From: Caulobacter sp. NIBR2454
GTDB taxonomy: Bacteria; Pseudomonadota; Alphaproteobacteria; Caulobacterales; Caulobacteraceae
Length of the DNA: 64,000 bases
Direction: 5' to 3'
Assembly (NCBI RefSeq): GCF_027474405.1
Contig: NZ_CP114871.1
Span: forward strand, 3,481,001-3,545,000
Below are positions 57,809 through 64,000 of the stretch, in pieces. The stretch's first letter is position 1, and each line of letters starts with the position of its first letter. The translations under genes and the position numbers were made by a program. Under the pieces are notes generated by a model, which was not told where the DNA came from, did no database searches, and saw only the letters and a list, made by a program, of their open reading frames with translations.

Positions 57809-58351
57809 GTGATCATGCGGTGGGCGGCGGTCGGCCTTGCAGCGACCCTTATGGCCGGCGCGGCGCAGGCGCAGATTTCGCGCGACTCCAGCGCGCCGAT
57901 CGATATCACCGCCGACGAGAGCGAAGTGATCAACAGCCAGTGCGTCACCATCTGGCGCGGCGAGGCCGAGGCCCTGCAGGAGAACACCCGCCTGCGCGCC
58001 GCCGTGATCAAGGTCTACGCCACCCCGCGCCCCGGCACGGGCGAAAACGGCCAGGCGCGTTGCGGCGACACCAACCGGCTGGAGGCCGAAGGTCCGGTCT
58101 ATTACGTGACCCCCAACCAGACCGTGCGCGGCGACCGCGCCGTCTACACCGCCGCCGAAGACACCGTGGTGGTCAGCGGCGATGTCATCGTCGTCCAGGG
58201 CAAGAACGTCGCGCGCGGCTCGCGCCTGACGCTGAACAACAAGACCGGCGAGGCCAAGATGGAATCGTCGGTGACCGGCCGTAACAAGGCTGGCCGCGTG
58301 CGCGGCGTCTTCTATCCCGACAGCAAGCCTGCCGCTGGCGGCGCGCGATAA
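57809..58351 (+). CDS. lptA: LPS transport periplasmic protein LptA (OstA-like)
   Basis: A 180-residue secreted OstA-fold protein that forms the periplasmic LPS bridge. The signal peptide (AAVGLAATLMAGAAQAQ) is followed by PIDITADESEVINSQCVTIW and the repeating beta strands of the family (YYVTPNQTVRGDRAVYTAAED, VVVSGDVIVVQGKNV). I chose GTG 57809, with GGAGG eight bases upstream; ATG 57815 and GTG 57791 are in frame as well. Confidence 0.9.
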   Translation: MIMRWAAVGLAATLMAGAAQAQISRDSSAPIDITADESEVINSQCVTIWRGEAEALQENTRLRAAVIKVYATPRPGTGENGQARCGDTNRLEAEGPVYYVTPNQTVRGDRAVYTAAEDTVVVSGDVIVVQGKNVARGSRLTLNNKTGEAKMESSVTGRNKAGRVRGVFYPDSKPAAGGAR

Positions 58352-58368
58352 GCCAGGGCCGACCTCAC

Positions 58369-59136
58369 GTGAATCGCTCCTCTGCCGCAAAGACCGCGTC
58401 CTCGGCCGCGCCCGCCAAGGACGGCCTGTTCGTCGATGGCATCGCCAAGACCTTCCGGGGCCGCCCCGTGGTCAAGGGCGTCAGCCTGCACCTGCGCCGC
58501 GGCGAGGTCGCCGGCCTGTTGGGTCCCAACGGCGCGGGCAAGACCACCTGCTTTTACATGGTCACGGGCCTGATCGCCGCCGACGCTGGCCGCATCTTCC
58601 TCGACGGCGAGGACATCACCGACCAGCCCATGTATCAACGCGCCCGCATGGGCGTGGGCTACCTGCCGCAGGAAGCCTCGATCTTCCGCGGCATGACGGT
58701 GGAAGAAAACGTCATGGCCGTTGTGGAGATGCGCGAACGCGATCCCAAACGCGCCCGTGGCATCGTCGATCGCCTACTCGAAGAGCTGCGCATCGGCCAT
58801 CTTCGCAAGTCGCCGGCCGTGGCGCTGTCGGGCGGCGAGCGTCGTCGCGTCGAGATCGCCCGGGCCCTGGCGGGCGAGCCGTCCTTCATGCTTTTGGACG
58901 AGCCCTTCGCCGGCATCGACCCGTTGGCCATCGCCGATATCCGCGAAGTGATCACCTATCTGAAGAGCCGCGGCATCGGCATCTTGATCACTGACCACAA
59001 TGTGCGCGAGACGCTCGATATCATCGATCGCGCCTCGATCATCGCCAGCGGCGAGGTCCTGTTCGAAGGCACGCCCAAGGAGATCGTCGAGAACCCCGAG
59101 GTGCGGCGCGTCTATCTGGGCAATCTCTACGACTGA
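58369..59136 (+). CDS. lptB: LPS export ABC transporter ATPase LptB
   Basis: A 255-residue ABC ATPase that drives LPS extraction with LptFG. It shows Walker A GPNGAGKTT (near 53-61), Q-loop YLPQEASIFRG, signature LSGGERRRVEIAR and Walker B FMLLDEPFAGIDPLA with the switch His in ILITDHNV. It starts at GTG 58369, 17 bases after the lptA stop. The rpoN gene follows, as in many proteobacteria. Confidence 0.97.
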   Translation: MNRSSAAKTASSAAPAKDGLFVDGIAKTFRGRPVVKGVSLHLRRGEVAGLLGPNGAGKTTCFYMVTGLIAADAGRIFLDGEDITDQPMYQRARMGVGYLPQEASIFRGMTVEENVMAVVEMRERDPKRARGIVDRLLEELRIGHLRKSPAVALSGGERRRVEIARALAGEPSFMLLDEPFAGIDPLAIADIREVITYLKSRGIGILITDHNVRETLDIIDRASIIASGEVLFEGTPKEIVENPEVRRVYLGNLYD

Positions 59137-59195
59137 GCCTGCGACGGTTTAGCTCGGCCCTTGTTGGCCCAAGGCTTGCAGGCGTTCGCATCTCG

Positions 59196-59203
59196 TTAAC
59201 CAT
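59196..59203 (+). promoter_or_regulatory. Possible CtrA-type half site upstream of rpoN
   Basis: TTAACCAT, a short form of the motif associated with the Caulobacter cell-cycle regulator CtrA, lies 44 bases upstream of the rpoN start. An 8-base word can occur by chance and no second TTAA at the right spacing is seen. Confidence 0.35.
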
Positions 59204-59220
59204 GATGACCGCATCTAGTC

Positions 59221-59241
59221 CCTACGAGGTTTCGTAGGAGG
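59221..59241 (+). promoter_or_regulatory. Hairpin overlapping the rpoN ribosome-binding site
   Basis: CCTACGA (59221-59227) pairs perfectly with TCGTAGG (59232-59238) around a GGTT loop. The Shine-Dalgarno AGGAGG is 59236-59241, so its first three bases are in the stem. This, with the weak TTG start at 59247, suggests translational limitation of RpoN. Confidence 0.5.
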
Positions 59242-59246
59242 TCGTC

Positions 59247-60743
59247 TTGGCCATAGGCCCAAGACTCGAGTTTCGGCAGGGCCAGAGCCTGGTCATCACG
59301 CCGCAGCTGCAGCAGGCGATCAAGCTGCTGCAGTTGAACAATCTCGAGCTCCAGGCCTTTGTCGAGGCCGAGCTCGAGAAGAACCCCCTGCTGCAACGCG
59401 ACGAGGTCGACGCCGAGGTGGCGGTCGAGGCTCCGGCTCCAGAATCCTACGCCGTCGATTCCGTGCCGGACGGGGCGGCGGCGGCCGATATGGATGGCGG
59501 CGCCTCCGACAGCCATGCCGACGCCTCGCCAGGCGAACGCGATTCCGGCGAGACGGGATCAGAACCTTCAGGCGGGCAGATCGATTGGTCCAAGGCCGGT
59601 CGCGGCGGCAGCTTCGAAGGCGACGACAATCTGGAAAGCGCCCACAGCCGCGAAAAAAGCCTGTGGGAGCACCTGCACGAGCAGCTGACCGTCGCCAGCT
59701 TGGCCCCCGCCGACCAGGGCGTCGCCGTAGTGCTGATCGACGCCATCGACGAGGGCGGCTATCTGCGCGCCGACCTGGAAGAGACCGCCGAGCGCCTAGC
59801 CTGCGCCCCGGAGCGAGTCGAAAGCGTGCTAGCCGTCATCCAGGGCTTTGATCCTGCCGGCGTGGGCGCCCGCGACGTGCGCGAGTGCCTGATGCTGCAG
59901 CTAAAGGACCGCAACCGGTACGATCCGGCCATGGCCGCCCTGCTGGATCATCTGGACCTGCTGGCGCGCCGCGACCTGCCCAGCCTGAAGAAAATCTGCA
60001 GCGTCGATGACGAGGACCTGCGCGACATGATCGCCGAGGTCCGCGCCCTCACCCCGCGTCCGGGCGCGGCCTTCAGCACGGGCGAGACCGCCCAGACCGT
60101 GGTGCCCGACGTTCATGTCCGCGAGGGCCTGGGCGGGCTGTGGCACGTGGAGCTCAACGCTGAAACCCTGCCGCGGGTGCTGGTCGACCAGCGCTATCAC
60201 GCCCGCATCGCCGGCGGCGCGCGCAGCGACCAGGACAAGACCTTTGTCTCCGACTGCCTGTCGTCGGCCAACTGGCTCGTCAAAAGCCTCGACCAACGGG
60301 CCAAGACCATCCTCAAGGTGGCCAGCGAGATTGTCCGCCAGCAGGACAGCTTCCTGGCCTTCGGGGTCGAACACCTTCGCCCGCTGAACCTGAAGACCGT
60401 GGCGGACGCCATCGGCATGCACGAGTCCACCGTCAGCCGGGTGACCTCCAACAAGTACGTCTCCACGCCCCGCGGGGTGTTCGAGCTGAAATTCTTTTTC
60501 ACCTCGTCCATCGCCGCCACTGGCGGCGGCGAGGCCCACTCGGCCCAGAGCGTGCGCCATAAAATCCGCCAGTTGATCGACGCCGAAAGCCGTGAGTCAG
60601 AAGTGCTTTCGGACGATGCCCTGGTGGACATTCTCAAGGAGGCTGGCGTCGATATCGCTCGGCGCACGGTGGCCAAATATCGCGAGGCCCTGAAGATCCC
60701 CTCGTCGGTCGAGAGAAGACGCAGGTTGCGCGAGCACGCCTGA
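59247..60743 (+). CDS. rpoN: RNA polymerase sigma-54 factor
   Basis: A 498-residue sigma-54. The Gln/Leu-rich activator-interacting region I is LVITPQLQQAIKLLQLNNLE (about 15-34), a long acidic region II follows (about 50-120), then the core-binding domain and the C-terminal RpoN box ARRTVAKYRE (about 470-480). It directs transcription of nitrogen, flagellar and stalk genes with ATP-dependent activators. The TTG at 59247 has AGGAGG five bases upstream and gives the correct N-terminus MAIGPRLEFRQGQSL. Confidence 0.97.
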   Translation: MAIGPRLEFRQGQSLVITPQLQQAIKLLQLNNLELQAFVEAELEKNPLLQRDEVDAEVAVEAPAPESYAVDSVPDGAAAADMDGGASDSHADASPGERDSGETGSEPSGGQIDWSKAGRGGSFEGDDNLESAHSREKSLWEHLHEQLTVASLAPADQGVAVVLIDAIDEGGYLRADLEETAERLACAPERVESVLAVIQGFDPAGVGARDVRECLMLQLKDRNRYDPAMAALLDHLDLLARRDLPSLKKICSVDDEDLRDMIAEVRALTPRPGAAFSTGETAQTVVPDVHVREGLGGLWHVELNAETLPRVLVDQRYHARIAGGARSDQDKTFVSDCLSSANWLVKSLDQRAKTILKVASEIVRQQDSFLAFGVEHLRPLNLKTVADAIGMHESTVSRVTSNKYVSTPRGVFELKFFFTSSIAATGGGEAHSAQSVRHKIRQLIDAESRESEVLSDDALVDILKEAGVDIARRTVAKYREALKIPSSVERRRRLREHA

Positions 60744-60799
60744 ACCCCACATCCTGTTGGTGCGTTCTGAAAACCAGGGCGTCACGACGGGACCATCGC

Positions 60800-61411
60800 A
60801 TGGAAGAGAACGACCGGCTCTCCGAGGTTTTGCAGGACATCTGCGATCGGCCCGAGCCGAACGTCTCAATCGGCGAAATCATGGACGAGTTTGGGCCGCG
60901 CGCCTTCGGCGCCGCTCTTCTGGTCTTTGCAGCCCCCAACCTTCTGCCGCTCCCTCCAGGCTCCTCCACGGTCCTGGGCGCCCCTCTGGTGCTGCTGGCG
61001 CCCCAGGTGGCCTTGGGCGCCGAGCATCCCTGGCTGCCTGAGCGCGTGAACCGGCAAACCCTTCGACGGGGCGACCTGCGGAGCGCTTTCGGAAAGCTGA
61101 TCCCCATGTTGCAGAGGGTGGAGCGGATATCGCGCCCTCGCCTGGAGTTTCTCTTCGGACCCTTGGGAGACCGGATGATCGGGGTGGTCTGCACCGCCCT
61201 GGCCCTGGTGCTGATCGTTCCGATTCCCTTGGGAAACCTTTTGCCGGCGGCGGCGGTTTCGGCCTTCGCCCTGGCTCTGATCCAGCGCGACGGGGTCTTC
61301 GCCCTTGTCGGCTATCTCCTTACGGCCACCAGCATCTGCGTCCTCGTCCTGGGCGCAAGCGTTGTCGTGGCCAGCTTTCGGCATATCGCCGATCTGTGGC
61401 CGGGGTCATAA
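60800..61411 (+). CDS. ExoD-family membrane protein
   Basis: A 203-residue protein with a soluble N-terminal helix region (about 1-35) and four or so membrane helices. It shows the ExoD-type features FGPRAFGAALLVFAAPNLLP (about 31-50), LGAPLVLLAPQVALG, and a C-terminal hydrophobic pair. ExoD is linked to exopolysaccharide production and alkali tolerance in rhizobia; the mechanism is unknown. It lies between rpoN and hpf on the same strand, an unusual insertion into this conserved operon. Confidence 0.88.
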   Translation: MEENDRLSEVLQDICDRPEPNVSIGEIMDEFGPRAFGAALLVFAAPNLLPLPPGSSTVLGAPLVLLAPQVALGAEHPWLPERVNRQTLRRGDLRSAFGKLIPMLQRVERISRPRLEFLFGPLGDRMIGVVCTALALVLIVPIPLGNLLPAAAVSAFALALIQRDGVFALVGYLLTATSICVLVLGASVVVASFRHIADLWPGS

Positions 61412-61460
61412 GACCGCGGCGCCGCTTGACAGTCTGAAAACGGAGGCGTTCGCTAAGCAC

Positions 61461-62120
61461 ATGCAAGTCCAGATCTCAGGCAAACACGTCGCTGTCGGTG
61501 ATGCCCTGCGGACGCGGGTCACCGACGAAATCTCCTCCAGCATCGGCAAGTACTTCGAACGTGGCGGCGACGCCAACGTCGTGGTCAGCAAGGACGGTCA
61601 CAGCTTCCGCGTAGACTGTTCGGTGCTGCTGGCTTCGGGCCAGCATCTGGAGAGTCACGGGCTGGGCGGCGACGCCCACGGCGCCTTCGACCAGGCCCTC
61701 CAGAAGATCGAGACGCGGGTGCGGCGCTACAAGCGCCGGCTCAAGAGCCACAGCAACGCCCAGACCGCGAAGTCGGCCGAGACCGCCCAATTCTACGTCC
61801 TGCGCGCACCCGAAGGCGATGACGAGACCGAGGAGGAATGGTTCGCCGACGGCGATCAGGCGCCCCCCAGCGCCATGGTCATCGCCGAGACACAAGCCGA
61901 GCTTAAGACGATGACCGTTTCTATGGCTGTCATGGAGATGGACTTGACCGAGTCGCAGGCAATCGTGTTTAGGAACGCCGCCCATGGCGGTCTGTCGGTG
62001 GTCTACCGCCGTTCTGACGGGAACATCGGTTGGATCGATCCCGAAAGGACCACCAATGGGCATGCTTCGAGCCGTGCGAACGGCGCCGCTCTTAATGGCG
62101 CATCGTCCGGGACCCAGTAG
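61461..62120 (+). CDS. hpf: Ribosome hibernation promoting factor, long form
   Basis: A 219-residue protein. The N-terminal S30AE/RaiA domain (about 1-100: MQVQISGKHVAVGDALRTRV and FERGGDANVVVSKDGHSFR) binds the decoding centre. A linker leads to a C-terminal dimerisation domain with VFRNAAHGGLSVVYRRSDGN (about 175-195). The long form makes 100S ribosome dimers directly. It starts at ATG 61461; the longer frame from 61305 overlaps the ExoD gene. Confidence 0.95.
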   Translation: MQVQISGKHVAVGDALRTRVTDEISSSIGKYFERGGDANVVVSKDGHSFRVDCSVLLASGQHLESHGLGGDAHGAFDQALQKIETRVRRYKRRLKSHSNAQTAKSAETAQFYVLRAPEGDDETEEEWFADGDQAPPSAMVIAETQAELKTMTVSMAVMEMDLTESQAIVFRNAAHGGLSVVYRRSDGNIGWIDPERTTNGHASSRANGAALNGASSGTQ

Positions 62121-62176
62121 ACAGTCTGCGCGTTCATGCCCGGCCGAGATAATCGACCGGGCGACGGCCGCCTGAC

Positions 62177-62665
62177 TTGAGCGAGCTTTCCAAGTCCATG
62201 CGTATCGAAGAGTTGTTGGACCGGCGGGCGATCTCGCCGCGGTCGAGTGCGTCTAACAAGCGTCAGGCGCTGTCGGTCATCGCCGACATCGCCGGCCGTA
62301 CCTTTGGCCTCCAGTCCGACGCCGTGCTTGAGGCCCTGCTGGAACGCGAAGCCGCCGGCTCTACTGGCGTGGGCCAGGGGGTGGCGGTGCCGCACGCCCG
62401 CCTGGAAGGGCTAGATCGGATGCGCGCCGTGGTGGTCCGCCTCGACCAGCCCATCGACTTCAACGCCGTTGATGATCAACCTGTCGATCTGATGGTGGCC
62501 CTGCTGGCTCCTGTTCATTCCGCCAGCACCGAGCACCTGCGCGCACTTGCACGGGTGTCTCGCCTGCTGCGTCGCTCTGAAATCCGCGAGCAGCTGCGTC
62601 AGGCCAAGTCCGCGGACGCGATGCATGTCGTCATGGGCAGCGAGGCGGCTCCCACGGCCGCCTAA
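62177..62665 (+). CDS. ptsN: PTS IIA-Ntr protein
   Basis: A 162-residue EIIA-type phospho-carrier. The phosphorylated His is H73 in GVGQGVAVPHARLEGL (about 64-79), and a typical DxPVDLMVALLAP strand lies near 99-111. With EI-Ntr and NPr it signals nitrogen and potassium status. The start is TTG 62177, but ATG 62198 (MRIEELLDRR) is nearly as likely and neither has a strong ribosome site. It is the last gene of the rpoN operon. Confidence 0.93.
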   Translation: MSELSKSMRIEELLDRRAISPRSSASNKRQALSVIADIAGRTFGLQSDAVLEALLEREAAGSTGVGQGVAVPHARLEGLDRMRAVVVRLDQPIDFNAVDDQPVDLMVALLAPVHSASTEHLRALARVSRLLRRSEIREQLRQAKSADAMHVVMGSEAAPTAA

Positions 62666-62675
62666 AAAGGCTGCA

Positions 62676-62699
62676 GGCCGCGCCCGCCAGGGCGCGGCC
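62676..62699. terminator. Bidirectional hairpin between ptsN and the DUF1150 gene
   Basis: GGCCGCGCCC (62676-62685) and GGGCGCGGCC (62690-62699) form a perfect 10-bp stem with a GCCA loop, between convergent genes. On the leftward strand a TTTTT run comes eight bases after the stem; rightward there is none. Confidence 0.7.
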
Positions 62700-62707
62700 C
62701 TCGCCGT

Positions 62708-62971
62708 CTAGTGGACAGACACCGGCGCCAGCTCATGCGCCAGAGCCGCCGCCACCGCGGCCGCCTTGTCCGTGAGCACGGCCAGGCGGGCGCCGTCTGC
62801 GCGATAGACCGCATATAGGGTCTGTTCAGGATCCAGCGACAGGGCCTGCTCGGGGTCGGCGTCGGGGATCACCTCGGCGGCCTTGACCGGCCGCACATAG
62901 ACAAGATCGGGCGCGCCAAGCGCGGCGAAGGCCTCGTTCGAGAAGACCGGATTTTGCAGTGTAGGCGTCAT
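62708..62971 (-). CDS. DUF1150 family protein
   Basis: An 87-residue protein with the typical ALGAPDLVYVRPVKAAEV (about 17-34) and a C-terminal DGARLAVLTDKAAAVAAALAH. The ATG at 62971 follows AGGAGG eight bases upstream. The family commonly stands beside small heat-shock genes in Alphaproteobacteria, as here, and has no proven function. Confidence 0.9.
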   Translation of the reverse strand: MTPTLQNPVFSNEAFAALGAPDLVYVRPVKAAEVIPDADPEQALSLDPEQTLYAVYRADGARLAVLTDKAAAVAAALAHELAPVSVH

Positions 62972-63054
62972 TTCGACCACCTCCTTGGAATTTGGAACGC
63001 GCCGCATGGCCGCCGGTTCAGCCGGCCGCGCCGCATCCGCGAAATGAGACAGGC

Positions 63055-63471
63055 TCAGCCCGCTGTTCTGATGGGTATTGTGCGCACCTGACGCTCCGGC
63101 TCGGGCCGGGCCAAATCCACATGCAAAAGCCCGTGCTCGAGGATGGCCGCCTCCACCTCCATGCCGTCCGCCAGGACAAAGGCGCGGATGAAGCCGCGGG
63201 CGGCGATGCCTCGGTGCAGATAGGCCTTGTCCTCACCCTCGCCACGTCGGCCGGCGATGGTCAGCTGTCGATCCTCGACCTGGACGAAAAGCTGATCGGG
63301 CGCGAACCCGGCCACGGCCAGGGTGATGCGCACGCCGCCGCCTTCGCGGGCCTCGACATTGTAGGGGGGATATCCCTCGCCCGCGGCCTTGGCGGCGCGC
63401 TCGATGAGATTTCGGGTGTGGTCAAAGCCCAGCAGGAACGGGCTGTCGAAAAGCAGGGTACGGGTCGTCAT
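63055..63471 (-). CDS. Small heat-shock protein, Hsp20 family
   Basis: A 138-residue holdase chaperone of the IbpA type. The alpha-crystallin domain (about 35-130) contains PPYNVEAREGGGVRITLAVAGF, RRGEGEDKAYLHRGIAARGF and EHGLLHVDLARPEPERQ. It forms large oligomers that hold unfolded proteins. The DUF1150 gene follows 83 bases later and is probably in the same unit. Confidence 0.95.
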   Translation of the reverse strand: MTTRTLLFDSPFLLGFDHTRNLIERAAKAAGEGYPPYNVEAREGGGVRITLAVAGFAPDQLFVQVEDRQLTIAGRRGEGEDKAYLHRGIAARGFIRAFVLADGMEVEAAILEHGLLHVDLARPEPERQVRTIPIRTAG

Positions 63472-63590
63472 CGCGTCTTGAGCCCTTGAACAAGCGACTC
63501 CCGCCGCCGGCCCAAGCGGCGCCGGATGCGGTTGCTTTTCTAGGTGGCGACGAGCGGCCCGGGGCGCAAGGGATGACTTGGGCCAAGGCG

Positions 63591-64000
63591 TCAGCTGCTG
63601 CGCCAGCGGGTCTCCATCAGATCGATCTCGCGCACCAGATCGCGGGCGATATCGTCCTTGAGGGCGCGCCGCCGAACAAGGCGAAAGAGCTCGTCACGCT
63701 CGGCCTGCAAGGCGGCCAGCCGCAGGTCGCGGTCGATCTCTTCCAGCTTCTGGATCAGGGCCGCCTCGCCCGCCTCCCGCGAATGGCCATCGATGCGGCG
63801 GCGATAAAGGCCCATGATCCGCGCCGCGGCTTCGGCCTGCAGGTCGGCGTCGGCCTCGTCTCCGGGCAGTTCATGCTGCGCGCGCTCTATGGCGCGGATA
63901 GCGGCCTTGGCGGCGGCGACCCTGGCCGCGCCCTCCTCACCCTGCCGGTCGGGATCGATGGAGGCGACCAGGCCCTTCATCGCCCAGGGCAGGGCGACCG
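63591..64000 (-). CDS. C-terminal part of a probable Na+/H+ antiporter (5' end outside window)
   Basis: The frame stays open beyond the ATG at 63980 to the window edge, where it reads VALPWAMKGLVASIDPDRQ. This fits the end of a membrane domain followed by a helical, charged cytoplasmic tail (AAKAAIRAIERAQHEL, RIMGLYRRRID, ALKDDIARDLVREIDLMETR). Such tails are typical of CPA1-type Na+/H+ antiporters. The identification rests only on this tail. Confidence 0.6.
   Translation of the reverse strand, partial: VALPWAMKGLVASIDPDRQGEEGAARVAAAKAAIRAIERAQHELPGDEADADLQAEAAARIMGLYRRRIDGHSREAGEAALIQKLEEIDRDLRLAALQAERDELFRLVRRRALKDDIARDLVREIDLMETRWRSS

Overview
The window is GC-rich, tightly packed alphaproteobacterial chromosome, most probably Caulobacter or a close relative in the Caulobacterales. 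The main reasons are an lptC-lptA-lptB-rpoN-hpf-ptsN block, a gltD-gltB operon, DUF1150 beside a small heat-shock gene, a UrcA-family protein, a large TonB-dependent receptor, and a surface protein whose C-terminus resembles the N-terminal LPS-anchoring region of the Caulobacter S-layer protein RsaA. No insertion sequences, prophage genes or CRISPR arrays were seen. One tRNA gene, tRNA-Leu(CAG), is present.

Layout. Positions 1-1.75 kb hold the tail of an unknown gene and an ABC-F ATPase. Positions 2-15.3 kb form a carbohydrate-use locus: an ACS-type MFS transporter, a LacI regulator, a TonB-dependent receptor, two tandem ~1000-residue secreted proteins (two parallel beta-helix domains of GH55 type plus a gluconolactonase-like propeller), gluconokinase and a FadR-type GntR regulator. 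A CGACCATGGTCG palindrome lies upstream of both the receptor and the first of the two secreted enzymes, and a different inverted repeat lies upstream of gntR. Positions 15.4-24.3 kb hold a stand-alone LuxR helix-turn-helix protein, two glycosyltransferases, a YitT protein, the Ig-repeat/RsaA-like surface protein, a group III truncated haemoglobin, a His-rich protein, QueG and a GST.

Positions 24.5-33.2 kb look like an ion, pH and bicarbonate module: a CPA2 antiporter, a porin with a histidine kinase, a SulP transporter with a beta-carbonic anhydrase, and a second, paralogous histidine kinase with its OmpR-type regulator. Positions 33.3-45.8 kb hold two secreted unknowns, a CDF metal exporter, a UrcA protein, an S9B dipeptidyl peptidase, a divergent pair of citrate-synthase-family genes (one with an N-terminal DNA-binding domain, the other with an exact 27-bp in-frame tandem duplication), an AraC regulator, a PDZ-alpha/beta hydrolase with a DUF885 metallohydrolase, and a methyltransferase with a regulatory domain.

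Positions 45.9-64 kb are mainly core functions: gltB/gltD glutamate synthase, uppP, a Bcr/CflA exporter, a cold-shock gene with its terminator, DUF6481, an NDUFA9-like protein, tRNA-Leu, RNase D, the Lpt export genes, rpoN, an ExoD-family gene inserted between rpoN and hpf, hpf, ptsN, DUF1150, Hsp20 and the end of a probable Na+/H+ antiporter. The most novel items are the RsaA-like anchor on an Ig-repeat protein, the duplicated GH55-gluconolactonase fusions with shared operators, and the DNA-binding citrate synthase with palindromes in its promoter.
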